Assembly (NCBI GenBank): GCA_023228645.1
Contig: JALOAT010000001.1
Span: 180,063 to 244,062, forward strand
DNA length: 64,000 nt
Source: Gammaproteobacteria bacterium
GTDB taxonomy: Bacteria; Pseudomonadota; Gammaproteobacteria; Thiohalomonadales; Thiohalomonadaceae
Direction of reading: 5' to 3'
Part shown: piece by piece, positions 53,562 through 62,478 of the stretch
Position numbering within the stretch: position 1 is the stretch's first letter
Layout of the letters: every line of letters starts with the position of its first letter
The notes under the pieces: model-generated
Databases searched by the model: none
Told to the model about the DNA's origin: nothing
Seen by the model: only the letters and a program-made list of their open reading frames with translations
Program-made: the position numbers and the translations under genes

Positions 53562-54251
53562 ATGACTGACGGTAAGCTTATTGTCTTTGAAGGTTTGGAT
53601 GGGTCTGGTAAAGATACTCAGATAAAACTTCTTGCTGATTCACTTGAGGTAGATGGCATTACATTTAAAATTGTGCGTGAATTAGATGTAAGCGACCTTA
53701 CCTCTGAGTTAAGTGATTTGATTCTTAGACGAGGTAAAAATAATAAATTAACACCTGCTTCTGAACTACTTCTCTGGTTAACAGTAAAGCAAGAAGCTCA
53801 AGAAGAGATCCGTTCTAGTTTACGGACGCATGATATTGTTATTCTTAACCGTTATCTACCAAGCTTTCTTGTTATGCAGGGGTATGTTAATAAGCTTGAA
53901 CATACTGCTAATGCATTGACTAAGCATTTTATTCCCATTGATACGCTTATCTATTTAGATAAAGACCCTCAGTCCGTACATGAGACAGTTAAGAAACGAG
54001 ACAATGAGTTAGATGATTATGAATCTAAATCCTTAGAATACCATCGTCGTTTACATCAACACTTCCAAACCGTAATTAAAAACTGTCGAGTAAAAGATGA
54101 GAAGCTAATCATTGATGCTTCTGATAGTATTGACTCTATTCATATTAAAGTCAAAACTGCTGTAAATAGGACTTTAATTAAGCGAGAAGAATCTTTTCAA
54201 ATAGGTGACATCAGATATCTTGATCACCTTATTACTAATAAACAAATGTAA
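53562..54251 (+). CDS. tmk: Thymidylate kinase
   Basis: 229 residues. P-loop FEGLDGSGKDTQ (residues 9-20) at the N-terminus, then ILNRYLPS, in the place of the (D/E)RY-x-x-S substrate motif, and a C-terminal helical part. It converts dTMP to dTDP and, with the thymidylate synthase at 57101, supplies dTTP for phage replication. The Asp of the DRY motif is Asn here, a small departure from the family. The gene is slightly longer than bacterial Tmk (about 210). Confidence 0.85.
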   Translation: MTDGKLIVFEGLDGSGKDTQIKLLADSLEVDGITFKIVRELDVSDLTSELSDLILRRGKNNKLTPASELLLWLTVKQEAQEEIRSSLRTHDIVILNRYLPSFLVMQGYVNKLEHTANALTKHFIPIDTLIYLDKDPQSVHETVKKRDNELDDYESKSLEYHRRLHQHFQTVIKNCRVKDEKLIIDASDSIDSIHIKVKTAVNRTLIKREESFQIGDIRYLDHLITNKQM

Positions 54252-54279
54252 TCCAAAAAAGGAAAAAAAGGTATCTGAT

Positions 54280-55254
54280 ATGTCATTACAACATTCTTTA
54301 TTTCATCCCTCAATCATTGTACCAGAAATTTCTCAACGATTAGAGAACCCTACAGTAGCAGTTAAGCGAAGTGTTTTAGAAGCTCTTCTTAATGAAGCTA
54401 AAGAAGAAGGTCAATTACCTATCATTACTGATAAGGTTTTTATTGAACGTATTCTAAATACAATGATCTTTAACTTAGAAGTCGTAGAGCGTAAAGAGAT
54501 CGAAAAAAACTTTAACTATATCCATCCAGTTGTTTATTCTCCTATTATAGAACTCAATGAGGAAGGTGCTTTATCTTTATTCACCTATCAAAGAGCGAAA
54601 GGAATTGGTGAAGAGCGTCTGTTAGGTAATTATAGTGTTGGTATTGGCGGTCATGTTGAATTTGATACAGGAACTGTTAATACACTTTCTTTATTAGTAG
54701 ATAATAATGAAGACCTCTTTCGTTTAGTTTTTGATAAAGTCTGTGGTCTTACTCTACTAACAGAGTTCTCAGAAGAAATTAAAGAACTTCAATATTTACT
54801 CCAACTTAGTTTTAAAGAAATTCTTGAAGTAAGTAAAACCCATCCCTTCTTAAGAAGTTTAATGAATTGTGTAGATAGCATGAGTTCAGACTATCCTGAT
54901 ATGCTCATTTATGATACTTCTAATGAAGTAGGTAGGGTTCATTTAGGCATTACTACTTTAGTTCCTTATATTACTGATATCATTAAACCTGATCCAGGTA
55001 TTCACATGGGTGAAGATTCTTTGATTACGAAAGGATTCTTAAGCTTTGATGAGCTTAAAGATAATTCCATTGAAGAGAAGATGGAGAGTTGGTCTCAGTT
55101 AATTGTCGGTCAAATGGCTAAGTATAATAGGCGTTGGGCTGCGGTAGTTAAAGAAAAGATTTACTTTACAAAAACAGAATTACGAGATATTAAAATTGGT
55201 ACTGTAGATTCAAAGACTGGTTTAAATGCTAATATTGATTTTACACCTCGATAA
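54280..55254 (+). CDS. NUDIX-fold-like protein
   Basis: 324 residues from ATG 54280 (AAAAAAGG upstream); the in-frame ATG 54205 lies inside tmk. The middle part has FTYQRAKGIGEERLLGNYSVGIGGHVE and later NEVGRVHLGITTLVPY, which match phage NUDIX-like proteins (L-x-G-x-x-S-x-G-x-G-G-H). The classical Gx5Ex7REUxEE box is not seen in its usual place after GGHVE, so hydrolase activity is doubtful. The N-terminal 90 residues are helical. Co-transcribed with tmk, suggesting a nucleotide-related role. Confidence 0.6.
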   Translation: MSLQHSLFHPSIIVPEISQRLENPTVAVKRSVLEALLNEAKEEGQLPIITDKVFIERILNTMIFNLEVVERKEIEKNFNYIHPVVYSPIIELNEEGALSLFTYQRAKGIGEERLLGNYSVGIGGHVEFDTGTVNTLSLLVDNNEDLFRLVFDKVCGLTLLTEFSEEIKELQYLLQLSFKEILEVSKTHPFLRSLMNCVDSMSSDYPDMLIYDTSNEVGRVHLGITTLVPYITDIIKPDPGIHMGEDSLITKGFLSFDELKDNSIEEKMESWSQLIVGQMAKYNRRWAAVVKEKIYFTKTELRDIKIGTVDSKTGLNANIDFTPR

Positions 55255-55257
55255 AGC

Positions 55258-55300
55258 ATAAATAGGGAGAGCTAATTGCTCTCCCTATTTTAATGTGTTT
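55258..55300 (+). terminator. Rho-independent terminator
   Basis: AATAGGGAGAGC / GCTCTCCCTATT (55261-55288) around a 5-nt loop, followed by a T-run. Confidence 0.85.
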
Positions 55301-55308
55301 TTTCTTTT

Positions 55309-55334
55309 ACATTTATATAACCACATATCACTAA
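55309..55334 (+). promoter_or_regulatory. Putative phage promoter (26-nt ATATNACTAA class, diverged)
   Basis: Blocks ACATTTATATAA and ATATCACTAA. The downstream block is perfect; the upstream block keeps ATTTATATAA. It lies just after a terminator and 43 bp before a start codon. Confidence 0.55.
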
Positions 55335-55377
55335 ACAGTATAAGAAAAAATCAATCTCTCTTAGGAGAAGTAATAAA

Positions 55378-55683
55378 ATGCGTTTCACCATCACTTCTAA
55401 ACTCAGTGTAAAACAAAAAAGTACTGACAAAATCATTTTACCAGGATTTATACATCAGTATAGTAATGAACTAACGCCTAATTTCTTAGGTATTTCTACT
55501 AATGGGTTGTTTAATGATATTGAGTCTAGTAGTAGTTACTGTATTCGGGTTATTGAAGAGAGAAGTAAAATACTAAGTCAATTAACAGCTATTGACTATA
55601 TCAATTGTTTTGATATTGAAGTATTTAAAACCAATGACTTAATAGTGGAACATAAACTAATACGTTTCGATCTAGCTCAGTAG
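55378..55683 (+). CDS. Hypothetical protein
   Basis: 101 residues, soluble, not recognised; AGGAGAAG ribosome-binding site. First gene behind the promoter at 55309. Confidence 0.65.
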   Translation: MRFTITSKLSVKQKSTDKIILPGFIHQYSNELTPNFLGISTNGLFNDIESSSSYCIRVIEERSKILSQLTAIDYINCFDIEVFKTNDLIVEHKLIRFDLAQ

Positions 55684-55746
55684 TGTACCTACTATAGCTA
55701 TGAATACCCCTAACCAATTATCATAAGTAGCTAGGAGAGATAAGTG

Positions 55747-56196
55747 ATGAATACAAATCGAGTATTATTAAGAGATGATTTAGGTAAGCGATATGTGAAT
55801 GTGGTTGTTTACCTAACTCCCAAGGAAGCTAATGTCTATTATACTCGACCTACAGTACATTTAGAATCTATTATTAAAAACACTGCTTCTTTAGTGAGTG
55901 CTAGTGAACTACTCTTACCTTGCTATTTTCTAGATTTAACTAAAGACTACTTTGAAGAATCAGAAACTTTAACATCAGTAATTAGTCAAGCAAAGTCATC
56001 TATTCAACAAATCATTACACATAGGAAAGTTGAATTTGAATGGCTACTAGATAGTTTACAGTTAAAGAATATCACTACTGCTATAGATTATTACAGTGAA
56101 GTGACAAAGCAGTTGAGTAGGAAAGAAGTACTGGCTAACTTTAAGAAAGCTTTTGAAGTCAGTTTAACTGATTTAGGTTTAGTTCCTACTACTTGA
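55747..56196 (+). CDS. Hypothetical protein
   Basis: 149 residues from ATG 55747, chosen over GTG 55744 because AGGAGA is better spaced. Helical C-terminal half (YYSEVTKQLSRKEVLANFKKAFE). Not recognised. It lies 15 bp upstream of the next gene. Confidence 0.65.
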   Translation: MNTNRVLLRDDLGKRYVNVVVYLTPKEANVYYTRPTVHLESIIKNTASLVSASELLLPCYFLDLTKDYFEESETLTSVISQAKSSIQQIITHRKVEFEWLLDSLQLKNITTAIDYYSEVTKQLSRKEVLANFKKAFEVSLTDLGLVPTT

Positions 56197-56211
56197 TAGG
56201 TAAAGAATAAT

Positions 56212-57003
56212 ATGTTTGAACTCAATCTTATTGAAAATAAGGATTTTGATTTTGAATCGAGTGCTAGTCATCCCTTCTACCCTCATTTAAGAGCTTGGTA
56301 TTATATTACTGATACTTTATTCTTTAACTTTGATAGACTATCATACGAGAGTAAGAATAATTACTTAGATCTTAGGAAGAAATTAGAAGATGAACATCCT
56401 ACTATTTCTACTATAACTGACAGACCTTGGACTGTCTTAGTGAATTATGGATCAGGTAGTCAATTAAACTTACTGTCTCATATCACTACACCTGGGAATG
56501 AAAGCTTCTTGTTTAGCACTAGTCAGATTAATCCAGTAGATATGTCAAATTGTATTGCAGAAATACTAATGGGTAACAACATGACGAAGTTTGGTGAAGA
56601 AGATACCTATCTAGTACTTCGCAGAGATAAAACAGAAACCCATCCTTCTACATTCATTCATTTCTTTAAAGTTCATCGCAGTGAATTGAATATGAGATTA
56701 CCTTCTGGTTTATCTATTATCAAAGATTATGCTTGGTTAGTATTTATCCAAGATATTACTGAAGTAGAAGAAACGTCTAATATGGACATACTCTGGAAAT
56801 ACCTATGTGAGATTGTAACAGATGATGAAAATATGACTCCATATCTAGAATCTGTTCCTCATCTTTCAGAAGCTTCTAAACAACTGATTATTCAAGCTAA
56901 GAACTATTGGTTAAATAACTTATCTAATACTGATCACTTCAGTGATAAGTTACATAGAGGATATTTCCTATTATCTGACAATAGTACGTATGGTTATATG
57001 TGA
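56212..57003 (+). CDS. Hypothetical protein
   Basis: 263 residues, Trp/Asn-rich, alpha/beta, not recognised. Segments such as PHLRAWYYITDTLFFNFDRL and YAWLVFIQDI are hydrophobic but not membrane-like. Last gene of its operon; a terminator follows. Confidence 0.65.
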   Translation: MFELNLIENKDFDFESSASHPFYPHLRAWYYITDTLFFNFDRLSYESKNNYLDLRKKLEDEHPTISTITDRPWTVLVNYGSGSQLNLLSHITTPGNESFLFSTSQINPVDMSNCIAEILMGNNMTKFGEEDTYLVLRRDKTETHPSTFIHFFKVHRSELNMRLPSGLSIIKDYAWLVFIQDITEVEETSNMDILWKYLCEIVTDDENMTPYLESVPHLSEASKQLIIQAKNYWLNNLSNTDHFSDKLHRGYFLLSDNSTYGYM

Positions 57004-57005
57004 GA

Positions 57006-57041
57006 AATAAATAGAGAGTTTAACATACTCTCTATTTATGC
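57006..57041 (+). terminator. Hairpin terminator of ATAAATAGGAG family
   Basis: AAATAGAGAGT (57009-57019) with ACTCTCTATTT (57027-57037), then ATGCTG. Confidence 0.8.
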
Positions 57042-57100
57042 TGTATAAAATAAAATTGAGCTAGTAAATCAATTGTATACATCTATCTAAGAGAAGAGTT

Positions 57101-58000
57101 ATGGAAACCATTAAACGAGCTGAAGATCAGTATTTAGAAGCATTATCTACCATCTACCATAAAGGCAAAGATCTCCCTAATGAAAGAACAGGAATTGATT
57201 GCCGTACTTTTATCAACATTGATTTGACTTATGATGCTAGTACTAATAAAGTACCATTAGTCACTACACGCAAAGCTCCTACTAAATTACCTATTGCTGA
57301 GCTATTAGGTTATATTAGAGGTTATACCAGTGCTGAGGACTTTCGTAAGCTAGGTAGTAAGTCTTGGGACATGAATGCTAATGAAACACCTGCTTGGCTA
57401 GCAAACCCCAATCGTAAAGGTAAAGACGATATGGGGTTAGTCTATGGAGCAGTAGCTCGTAACTGGCCTATCTTTGAGAGAGGATTAGAGGACGGTAAGT
57501 TAGTGGTTAGTCATTCGTTAGACTTATTTGAGAAGGTCTATAATAACCTCAAAGCAGGTAAAGATGATAGAGGGGAGGTTATCAGCTATTGGAATCCGGG
57601 TTTTTTCTCATTAGGTTGCCTTCGTCCTTGTTTACATAGTTACCAATTTAGTCTCTTAGGCGATGATCTTTATCTAAATGCTACACAACGCTCTTCTGAC
57701 TTTCCTATTGGTACAGTAGCTAATATGGTTCAGGTTTATACTTTCTTGAGACTAATGGCTCAGATTACTAATAAGAATCCTAAACTAGCTTTTCATAAAA
57801 ACGTTAATGCTCATATCTATGGAAATCAGTTAGAAGGTGTTAAAGAGCAATTAACTAGAACTCCTCTAGAAGAACCTACATTAGAGATTAACCCAGATAT
57901 TAAAACATTAGAAGACGTAATGACTTGGGTAACAGTAGACGATATACGGATAGACTATTCAGAATATCATCCTCCTATTAACTTCCCCTTCGCTATTTAA
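57101..58000 (+). CDS. thyA: Thymidylate synthase
   Basis: 299 residues. ThyA hallmarks: NERTGI (R29, phosphate-binding), the active-site Cys177 in LRPCLHSYQFSL, QRSSDFPIGTVANM (residues 196-209, Arg and Asp binding dUMP phosphate and base; N208), and HIYGNQLEGVKEQL. It methylates dUMP to dTMP with methylene-tetrahydrofolate. E. coli ThyA has 264 residues; the extra length lies in the insert after residue 95. Acts with the thymidylate kinase at 53562. The final C-terminal NFPFAI matches the family's terminal motif (PMAV). Confidence 0.92.
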   Translation: METIKRAEDQYLEALSTIYHKGKDLPNERTGIDCRTFINIDLTYDASTNKVPLVTTRKAPTKLPIAELLGYIRGYTSAEDFRKLGSKSWDMNANETPAWLANPNRKGKDDMGLVYGAVARNWPIFERGLEDGKLVVSHSLDLFEKVYNNLKAGKDDRGEVISYWNPGFFSLGCLRPCLHSYQFSLLGDDLYLNATQRSSDFPIGTVANMVQVYTFLRLMAQITNKNPKLAFHKNVNAHIYGNQLEGVKEQLTRTPLEEPTLEINPDIKTLEDVMTWVTVDDIRIDYSEYHPPINFPFAI

Positions 58001-58014
58001 AAATCTCTTTTATT

Positions 58015-58347
58015 ATGAATAATCCCACTGAATCAAATCTTGATTATTGTGCAAGGATAGTAAGGTCATGGATACGGGCAGGTTTATTCTACCTCATTAC
58101 AGTAAGTATTCTAGCTTTTCTTTATAGGTATAATACTCATACAGGTTTTGATGAGAATGCTGTGCTCTTTTGTTTAACAGTTGTAAAGTCTTACATTTTT
58201 TCTAATCTTGTATTCATCACAATAATAATCTTTGTTAAACTAAGACTTGTAACACAAATCCAAATCTTATTAGCACATACTGTTTTTAATAAGTTTGCTA
58301 GTTTACTCAATCTATTCTTAATCTTTGTTTTACTACTCTTTAAATAA
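58015..58347 (+). CDS. Small membrane protein
   Basis: 110 residues with three hydrophobic segments (about 20-38, 48-66 and 85-109). It starts 15 bp after thyA and ends 17 bp before the next gene. Not recognised. Confidence 0.6.
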   Translation: MNNPTESNLDYCARIVRSWIRAGLFYLITVSILAFLYRYNTHTGFDENAVLFCLTVVKSYIFSNLVFITIIIFVKLRLVTQIQILLAHTVFNKFASLLNLFLIFVLLLFK

Positions 58348-58363
58348 GAAAAGGATCAATGAA

Positions 58364-59002
58364 ATGGAAATGGTAAATACTGATATCGAAATCGAAATTT
58401 TCGAACCAGAATTTATTTACGTCTGGAAAGTGATCGATGATAGTAATGGAACAGAGCTTTTTAAACTCCCTTATTTAGACGAAGAGACTAACCGAAGCTC
58501 TCTTTATAAGTTCTTAGAAGTGGAAGAATTTGATATTTACTCTGAAGAGTCTACTTCTTCACCTAAGGAATTTGCTATTGTCCATCCTATTACAGGCAAT
58601 ACTATTGCGTATACCAATATTCTCCCTGAAGAAGGAACTGTTATTATTGACGATGACGGTGAATATGGTTTCTGGGAAGAAGTGTATATGGTTATTGGCA
58701 CATCAATCATCCCTAGTGAGCATATTCATCAGTTAGTATCCCAACCTCATTTACGAGACATGTGGTCAGTTGAAGGAAGACCTCTTGTTTATGTCAATGA
58801 TTTCTTTACTGAAGAAGGTAGAGAAGGAACTGAGACTACTGAGATCATTACTGATTTTATCGAAGCTACTCCAGGCATCTTTTTACCTAATTATGAATCT
58901 AGAGAAGTCTTGGATGACAATCAATACTTAGAGCGTATGTTTGAAATTCTACATGGAGTTAATGATGATATAGAATTGACTCGTACTAAGGAATTAATTT
59001 AA
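58364..59002 (+). CDS. Hypothetical acidic protein
   Basis: 212 residues from ATG 58364 (AAAAGGA 10-12 nt upstream); the in-frame ATG 58325 lies inside the upstream gene. Very acidic (DIEIEIFEPEF, IIDDDGEYGFWEEV). Acidic small proteins of phages can be DNA mimics, but no family match is visible. The next gene starts 2 bp after its stop. Confidence 0.65.
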   Translation: MEMVNTDIEIEIFEPEFIYVWKVIDDSNGTELFKLPYLDEETNRSSLYKFLEVEEFDIYSEESTSSPKEFAIVHPITGNTIAYTNILPEEGTVIIDDDGEYGFWEEVYMVIGTSIIPSEHIHQLVSQPHLRDMWSVEGRPLVYVNDFFTEEGREGTETTEIITDFIEATPGIFLPNYESREVLDDNQYLERMFEILHGVNDDIELTRTKELI

Positions 59003-59003
59003 C

Positions 59004-59591
59004 ATGACAAAGACACCAATTGATTTCTTTAAACTATTAGAAGATCTCGATGAAGAAACACTCAGTCATCTCCGTGATTTGACAGAATCTCGCCTACTTC
59101 TTCTCAGGAATAAAAGAGAGAGTTTAGAATTAAGTAATATTAACTTTCTTAACTATCGAGTATTTCTTGAAGTGGATAAAGCTAAAAAGCTATATACAGT
59201 TCAAGATAATTTATCTGATACAGCAGAAGTGTGGGGGGTATGTTACACAGAAGGGTTGACAGAACATACAGGTTTTGAATTAACTATGTTAGTTAAAGAT
59301 CCTGTTCTAGCTATCCGTCACTTAAGAGCTATTGTTAGATTATATCGCTCTACTGGAACTTCTTCTTCTACAGTTGGAGAAAAAGATCGAGTGGTGGTTA
59401 ATGAAGAAGTAGAACTCTTTAAACTTAATCCTGTCAAAGCGGCTGACATGTCTCGTCTCATCCCTAACCATGGATCTAAGACAACTACATTTAAACAAGC
59501 TGTCTTTGCAGATAAGAAAGGAAATTTCCCTAACAGTCCATCTTTTAGCTATTCTAAACTCAAGCAACTCTATATCACTAAACCACTCTAG
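59004..59591 (+). CDS. Hypothetical protein
   Basis: 195 residues, helical N-terminus (LEDLDEETLSHLRDLTESRLLLLRNKRESL) and mixed C-terminus. It is tightly packed between the acidic protein and the macro-domain gene. Not recognised. Confidence 0.65.
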   Translation: MTKTPIDFFKLLEDLDEETLSHLRDLTESRLLLLRNKRESLELSNINFLNYRVFLEVDKAKKLYTVQDNLSDTAEVWGVCYTEGLTEHTGFELTMLVKDPVLAIRHLRAIVRLYRSTGTSSSTVGEKDRVVVNEEVELFKLNPVKAADMSRLIPNHGSKTTTFKQAVFADKKGNFPNSPSFSYSKLKQLYITKPL

Positions 59592-59599
59592 GTATTAAC

Positions 59600-60073
59600 A
59601 TGACTGTTAAATATGTAAAAGGAAATCTCATTAATCTTGCTATGATGGGTGAGTTTGATGTTATTGTACATGGTTGTAATTGCTTTAACAAAATGGGAAA
59701 TGGTTTAGCTAAAGATATTAAAAAATACTTCCCAGAAGCTTATGAAGCTGATAAACGAACTTTTGCTGGTGACAGAAGTAAGTTAGGCACATTCAGTTCA
59801 GCCAAAGTAACCAATGCATTAGGTGAACCTTTTTATGTAGTCAATGCCTATACCCAGTTTACTTACAATAGTTCTCGTAGAGTAGTAGAGGATCTATTCG
59901 AATATGATGCTTTTGTTACCTTTCTTCAATCAATAAATACTTATTTTGATTGTTTGAAAATTGGCTTCCCTTTAATTGGTGCTGGATTAGCTGGTGGTAA
60001 TTGGGAACGTATTAAACAATTAATTGAAGAGCATCTATCAGGCCAAGATGTAACTATTGTAGAACTCCCTTAA
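59600..60073 (+). CDS. Macro-domain protein (ADP-ribose binding)
   Basis: 157 residues, the size of a stand-alone macro domain. Family motifs: VKGNLINL (strand with GN/D), HGCNCFNKMGNGLAKDIKKYFPEA (residues 25-48, phosphate loop), VVNAYTQ and FPLIGAGLAGGNWERI, as in Poa1p-type ADP-ribose-1''-phosphate phosphatases. It would bind or hydrolyse ADP-ribose derivatives. In phages a role in countering ADP-ribosylation or NAD-based defence, or in NAD salvage, is plausible but not shown here. Confidence 0.85.
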   Translation: MTVKYVKGNLINLAMMGEFDVIVHGCNCFNKMGNGLAKDIKKYFPEAYEADKRTFAGDRSKLGTFSSAKVTNALGEPFYVVNAYTQFTYNSSRRVVEDLFEYDAFVTFLQSINTYFDCLKIGFPLIGAGLAGGNWERIKQLIEEHLSGQDVTIVELP

Positions 60074-60095
60074 TTTACTTATATTAAGGACATAA

Positions 60096-60130
60096 AAAGA
60101 GAGGTCGGTAAACCCTCTCTTTTTTTTTTC
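60096..60130 (+). terminator. Rho-independent terminator
   Basis: AAAGAGAGG / CCTCTCTTT followed by a T10 run; a classic strong terminator ending the thyA-to-macro operon. Confidence 0.9.
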
Positions 60131-60144
60131 ATTTAAGGTATTGT

Positions 60145-60666
60145 ATGATAAAATACTTAAGAATGATCAAGAACTATCTTTTTCTTAAAAGAGATAAACA
60201 AGATCCTTCTACCGAAGAAGAAGATATTATTGGTACGGTAATTAATGATATTTATCAAGAACTACCTTTTATCGATACTCCTCTTTTAATCTTACTTCCC
60301 GTTATATTAGAAGCACTTAATCAAGCCCGGTATTCTGATACTAAGAAGATAGTGATAGATTCTACGCCCTTTTCTATACCTATCTCTACTATACCAGGAT
60401 CTTTAGAATATTTCTCTAAGTCCGCTAATATTCTTAATGGGTTCATTAATAAAGTAGGGTATTCTTTTTTCTTAGTAAATACTGAAAATAATAAAGATTT
60501 TTCATTTTTTGATATCAGTATTGTAAGATATGAAGACTTACCTGAACTTATAGCTGGTTATGAAAAGCTAATTATAGATGAAAAACCTTTACCAGTAAAT
60601 AACTCTCCTACTGACCTAACGGACTTTATTCATTCTTACAATAAAAAACTTTCATCTTTTCACTAA
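60145..60666 (+). CDS. Hypothetical protein
   Basis: 173 residues, starting immediately after the previous terminator. No obvious promoter or ribosome-binding site lies in the 14-bp gap (GGTATTGT-ATG), so either readthrough or a leader-poor message is used. Not recognised. Confidence 0.6.
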   Translation: MIKYLRMIKNYLFLKRDKQDPSTEEEDIIGTVINDIYQELPFIDTPLLILLPVILEALNQARYSDTKKIVIDSTPFSIPISTIPGSLEYFSKSANILNGFINKVGYSFFLVNTENNKDFSFFDISIVRYEDLPELIAGYEKLIIDEKPLPVNNSPTDLTDFIHSYNKKLSSFH

Positions 60667-60676
60667 CAGATATTCT

Positions 60677-60708
60677 GAGAGGAGTTCTTTTGGACTCCTC
60701 TTTTATGC
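60677..60708 (+). terminator. Hairpin terminator
   Basis: GAGAGGAGTTC / GGACTCCTCTTTT with a TTTT loop and following T-run. Confidence 0.8.
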
Positions 60709-60716
60709 TGTAAATT

Positions 60717-60742
60717 AGATTATCTCAATTACATATAACTAA
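60717..60742 (+). promoter_or_regulatory. Putative phage promoter (26-nt ATATNACTAA class)
   Basis: Blocks AGATTATCTCAA and ATATAACTAA, 9 bp after a terminator and 42 bp before the gene at 60784. Confidence 0.6.
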
Positions 60743-60783
60743 CTAGAATTGACAAATGTATTACTAACATAAAGGACTTTATC

Positions 60784-61407
60784 ATGAGTAAGAAAATAAA
60801 GATGTCGTTTGATGTTTCGCTGAATGATGTTTCGTCTTCTAGCTTTAGCTTTCATTCAATCTACATTCTGCACGGACATCTTCGACGGGAATTGCTTTAC
60901 TCCACAGCACCGTCAGTGGAACCTTACAACGTATCTATCAACGAAGAGTTGGAATTGGATACTCGTATTGAAGGATGTCGTGTAGGTCGTAAGAAGTATA
61001 TCCTCACCAGCATAAATGGAGGGAAGAAGCACTTCCCTGATCAGATCCAGCTTGTTGCTGATTTTGAATCAGTGGTAACTGATACACTTAAGCGCGTAAT
61101 CTATTTGATCGCTCTTGCAGATCAGGATATTACACAAATTGTCGTTCTCAATAACGGTGTTGAAACGACATTTCATATCTCTGGTGATCCTGACATGGGA
61201 AGCTTCTATGCAGAGCTGGCTGAATATGAAAAGAAGTGTACGCAAGCTGCTAACACTCCCTCTACAGAACCTGAAGAAAAAGAAGAACAAGAGAAAAGTT
61301 TCTTCGACGGTATCTCAGAGATTAAATGGACTGAAGTTGCTACTGCTGCTGTTGGCGGTTTCTTGGCTGGTAGCCTTTGTCTTTATGTCTATAAGAAATT
61401 CAGTTAA
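60784..61407 (+). CDS. Tail-anchored membrane protein
   Basis: 207 residues. A soluble beta-rich N-terminal domain (VSLNDVSSSSFSFHSIYI) precedes a charged linker (EEKEEQEKSFFDGISEIKW) and a C-terminal transmembrane helix (VATAAVGGFLAGSLCLYVYKKF). A membrane-associated role on the inner membrane is likely. Codon use here is richer in G and C than in the neighbouring small genes (GTTTCG, GACATC). Confidence 0.65.
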   Translation: MSKKIKMSFDVSLNDVSSSSFSFHSIYILHGHLRRELLYSTAPSVEPYNVSINEELELDTRIEGCRVGRKKYILTSINGGKKHFPDQIQLVADFESVVTDTLKRVIYLIALADQDITQIVVLNNGVETTFHISGDPDMGSFYAELAEYEKKCTQAANTPSTEPEEKEEQEKSFFDGISEIKWTEVATAAVGGFLAGSLCLYVYKKFS

Positions 61408-61416
61408 TTAAAGTTT

Positions 61417-61464
61417 GGGAGGATAACTAACTATAAAAAGGTTAGTCATCCTCCTTTCTTTCTT
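61417..61464 (+). terminator. Rho-independent terminator
   Basis: GGAGGATAACTAAC (61418-61431) pairs with GTTAGTCATCCTCC (61441-61454), one mismatch, then TTTCTTTCTT. Confidence 0.85.
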
Positions 61465-61681
61465 ATAATTTATTTTTTTGTTTAGCTATTAATATTATGT
61501 AAAGAAACCTGGTACTTCCCTAACCTACTGAAATCATCTAATTGATATTGAAGCTTTCGCAGGTATTCTTTATATAAATAGGAGTCTGTAAAGAAAGACT
61601 CCTATTTATGCCTCACTTTATTTTTTATAACTAGTCTACATCTCTTGGATAAAGATATAGTATAGCTGGAGATTAACTACT
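61465..61681. other. Intergenic stretch with second terminator
   Basis: No gene or RNA gene seen in these 217 bp. A second hairpin (61576-61607, AAATAGGAGTC / GACTCCTATTT) of the recurring family lies in it. A ribosome-binding site for 61682 is at its end. The promoter for that gene is not obvious; ATAACTAG near 61627 is a partial match to the 26-nt class. Confidence 0.5.
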
Positions 61682-62083
61682 ATGAATAAAAAAGATTTAG
61701 AGGACTATAAAGCTTTAGCTAATGATTACTCAGTGATTATTAATAAACCCATTTACTCACTATCATTACTAGATAAGAATACTGCTTTAGTAGAACTTAC
61801 TAACTACTGTATAGGTAAGTCTATCACAATTCCAGATAATAGGGAAGTCTTTCTACAGACTGTATTAGAAGAGATATTTAATGAGAACTCTTCTTTCATT
61901 ACTTACCTTCGCTTAGCTTATAGTGATGTTAATGATTTCGTATCTTTAGTTACAGTAAATAAAAGTAACCTAGAGAACATTACTAGTGTTTTACAAAAAG
62001 CACTCTTTGCCATTAATAAATTCATTTATATCGAAGAAGCTATCCAAACCACTCTAACCGCTATTTCTCAAAAGTTAAAATGA
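61682..62083 (+). CDS. Hypothetical helical protein
   Basis: 133 residues, helical, not recognised. Its stop overlaps the next start by 4 bp (ATGA), so the pair is coupled. Confidence 0.65.
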   Translation: MNKKDLEDYKALANDYSVIINKPIYSLSLLDKNTALVELTNYCIGKSITIPDNREVFLQTVLEEIFNENSSFITYLRLAYSDVNDFVSLVTVNKSNLENITSVLQKALFAINKFIYIEEAIQTTLTAISQKLK

Positions 62084-62466
62084 ATACTAAACAAGAAGAC
62101 ATTAAAGTTATTAAGAAAGAAACACATTACTTAGAAAATACCAAAACTCCTTTTAGCATTTTCCTAGAAGGATTGCTTGAGAAGGAAGAGGTGAGTGAAA
62201 CAGATATTAATGATATCAAACTTTCTCTAAAAAACATTACTTTATTTACTATTAAGAATAAAGAACTCCTTACCTCTACGTACATTTCTGATTTTAGTGT
62301 AGATATTTATAGTTCTAGCTTTATGGAAAAACGTTTACGTTTAGAGGAGGGTAAATTAGATATCTCTAATAAAGAAGAAGTGAAAGCTTTCTTAAAACTC
62401 CTCGTCCTGGATTATAAGGTTCTTCGAGGTGTATTCTTAAAAGCAGGATGTATTATTAACATCTAG
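62080..62466 (+). CDS. Hypothetical helical protein
   Basis: 128 residues, helical, with a Leu/Lys-rich C-terminus (VKAFLKLLVLDYKVLRGVFLKAG). Size and style resemble the preceding 133-residue protein, so the two may be distant paralogues or a heterodimer. Not recognised. Confidence 0.65.
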   Translation: MNTKQEDIKVIKKETHYLENTKTPFSIFLEGLLEKEEVSETDINDIKLSLKNITLFTIKNKELLTSTYISDFSVDIYSSSFMEKRLRLEEGKLDISNKEEVKAFLKLLVLDYKVLRGVFLKAGCIINI

Positions 62467-62478
62467 CAAAAGCAGATA

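Noticed and set aside
58530..58736. 68-codon alternative-frame ORF
   Set aside because: It is inside the acidic 212-residue gene, Leu-rich only because of frame shift of acidic codons, and has no start signal.
61115..61411. 98-codon plus-strand ORF and the antisense ORF 61069-61290
   Set aside because: They overlap the 207-residue tail-anchored protein in other frames, without a ribosome-binding site or the codon-shift seen at 37403.
61640..61670. AAAGATATAGTATAGC, at first sight like a group I intron P7 strand
   Set aside because: No matching P7 partner, guide sequence or interrupted gene is found nearby.
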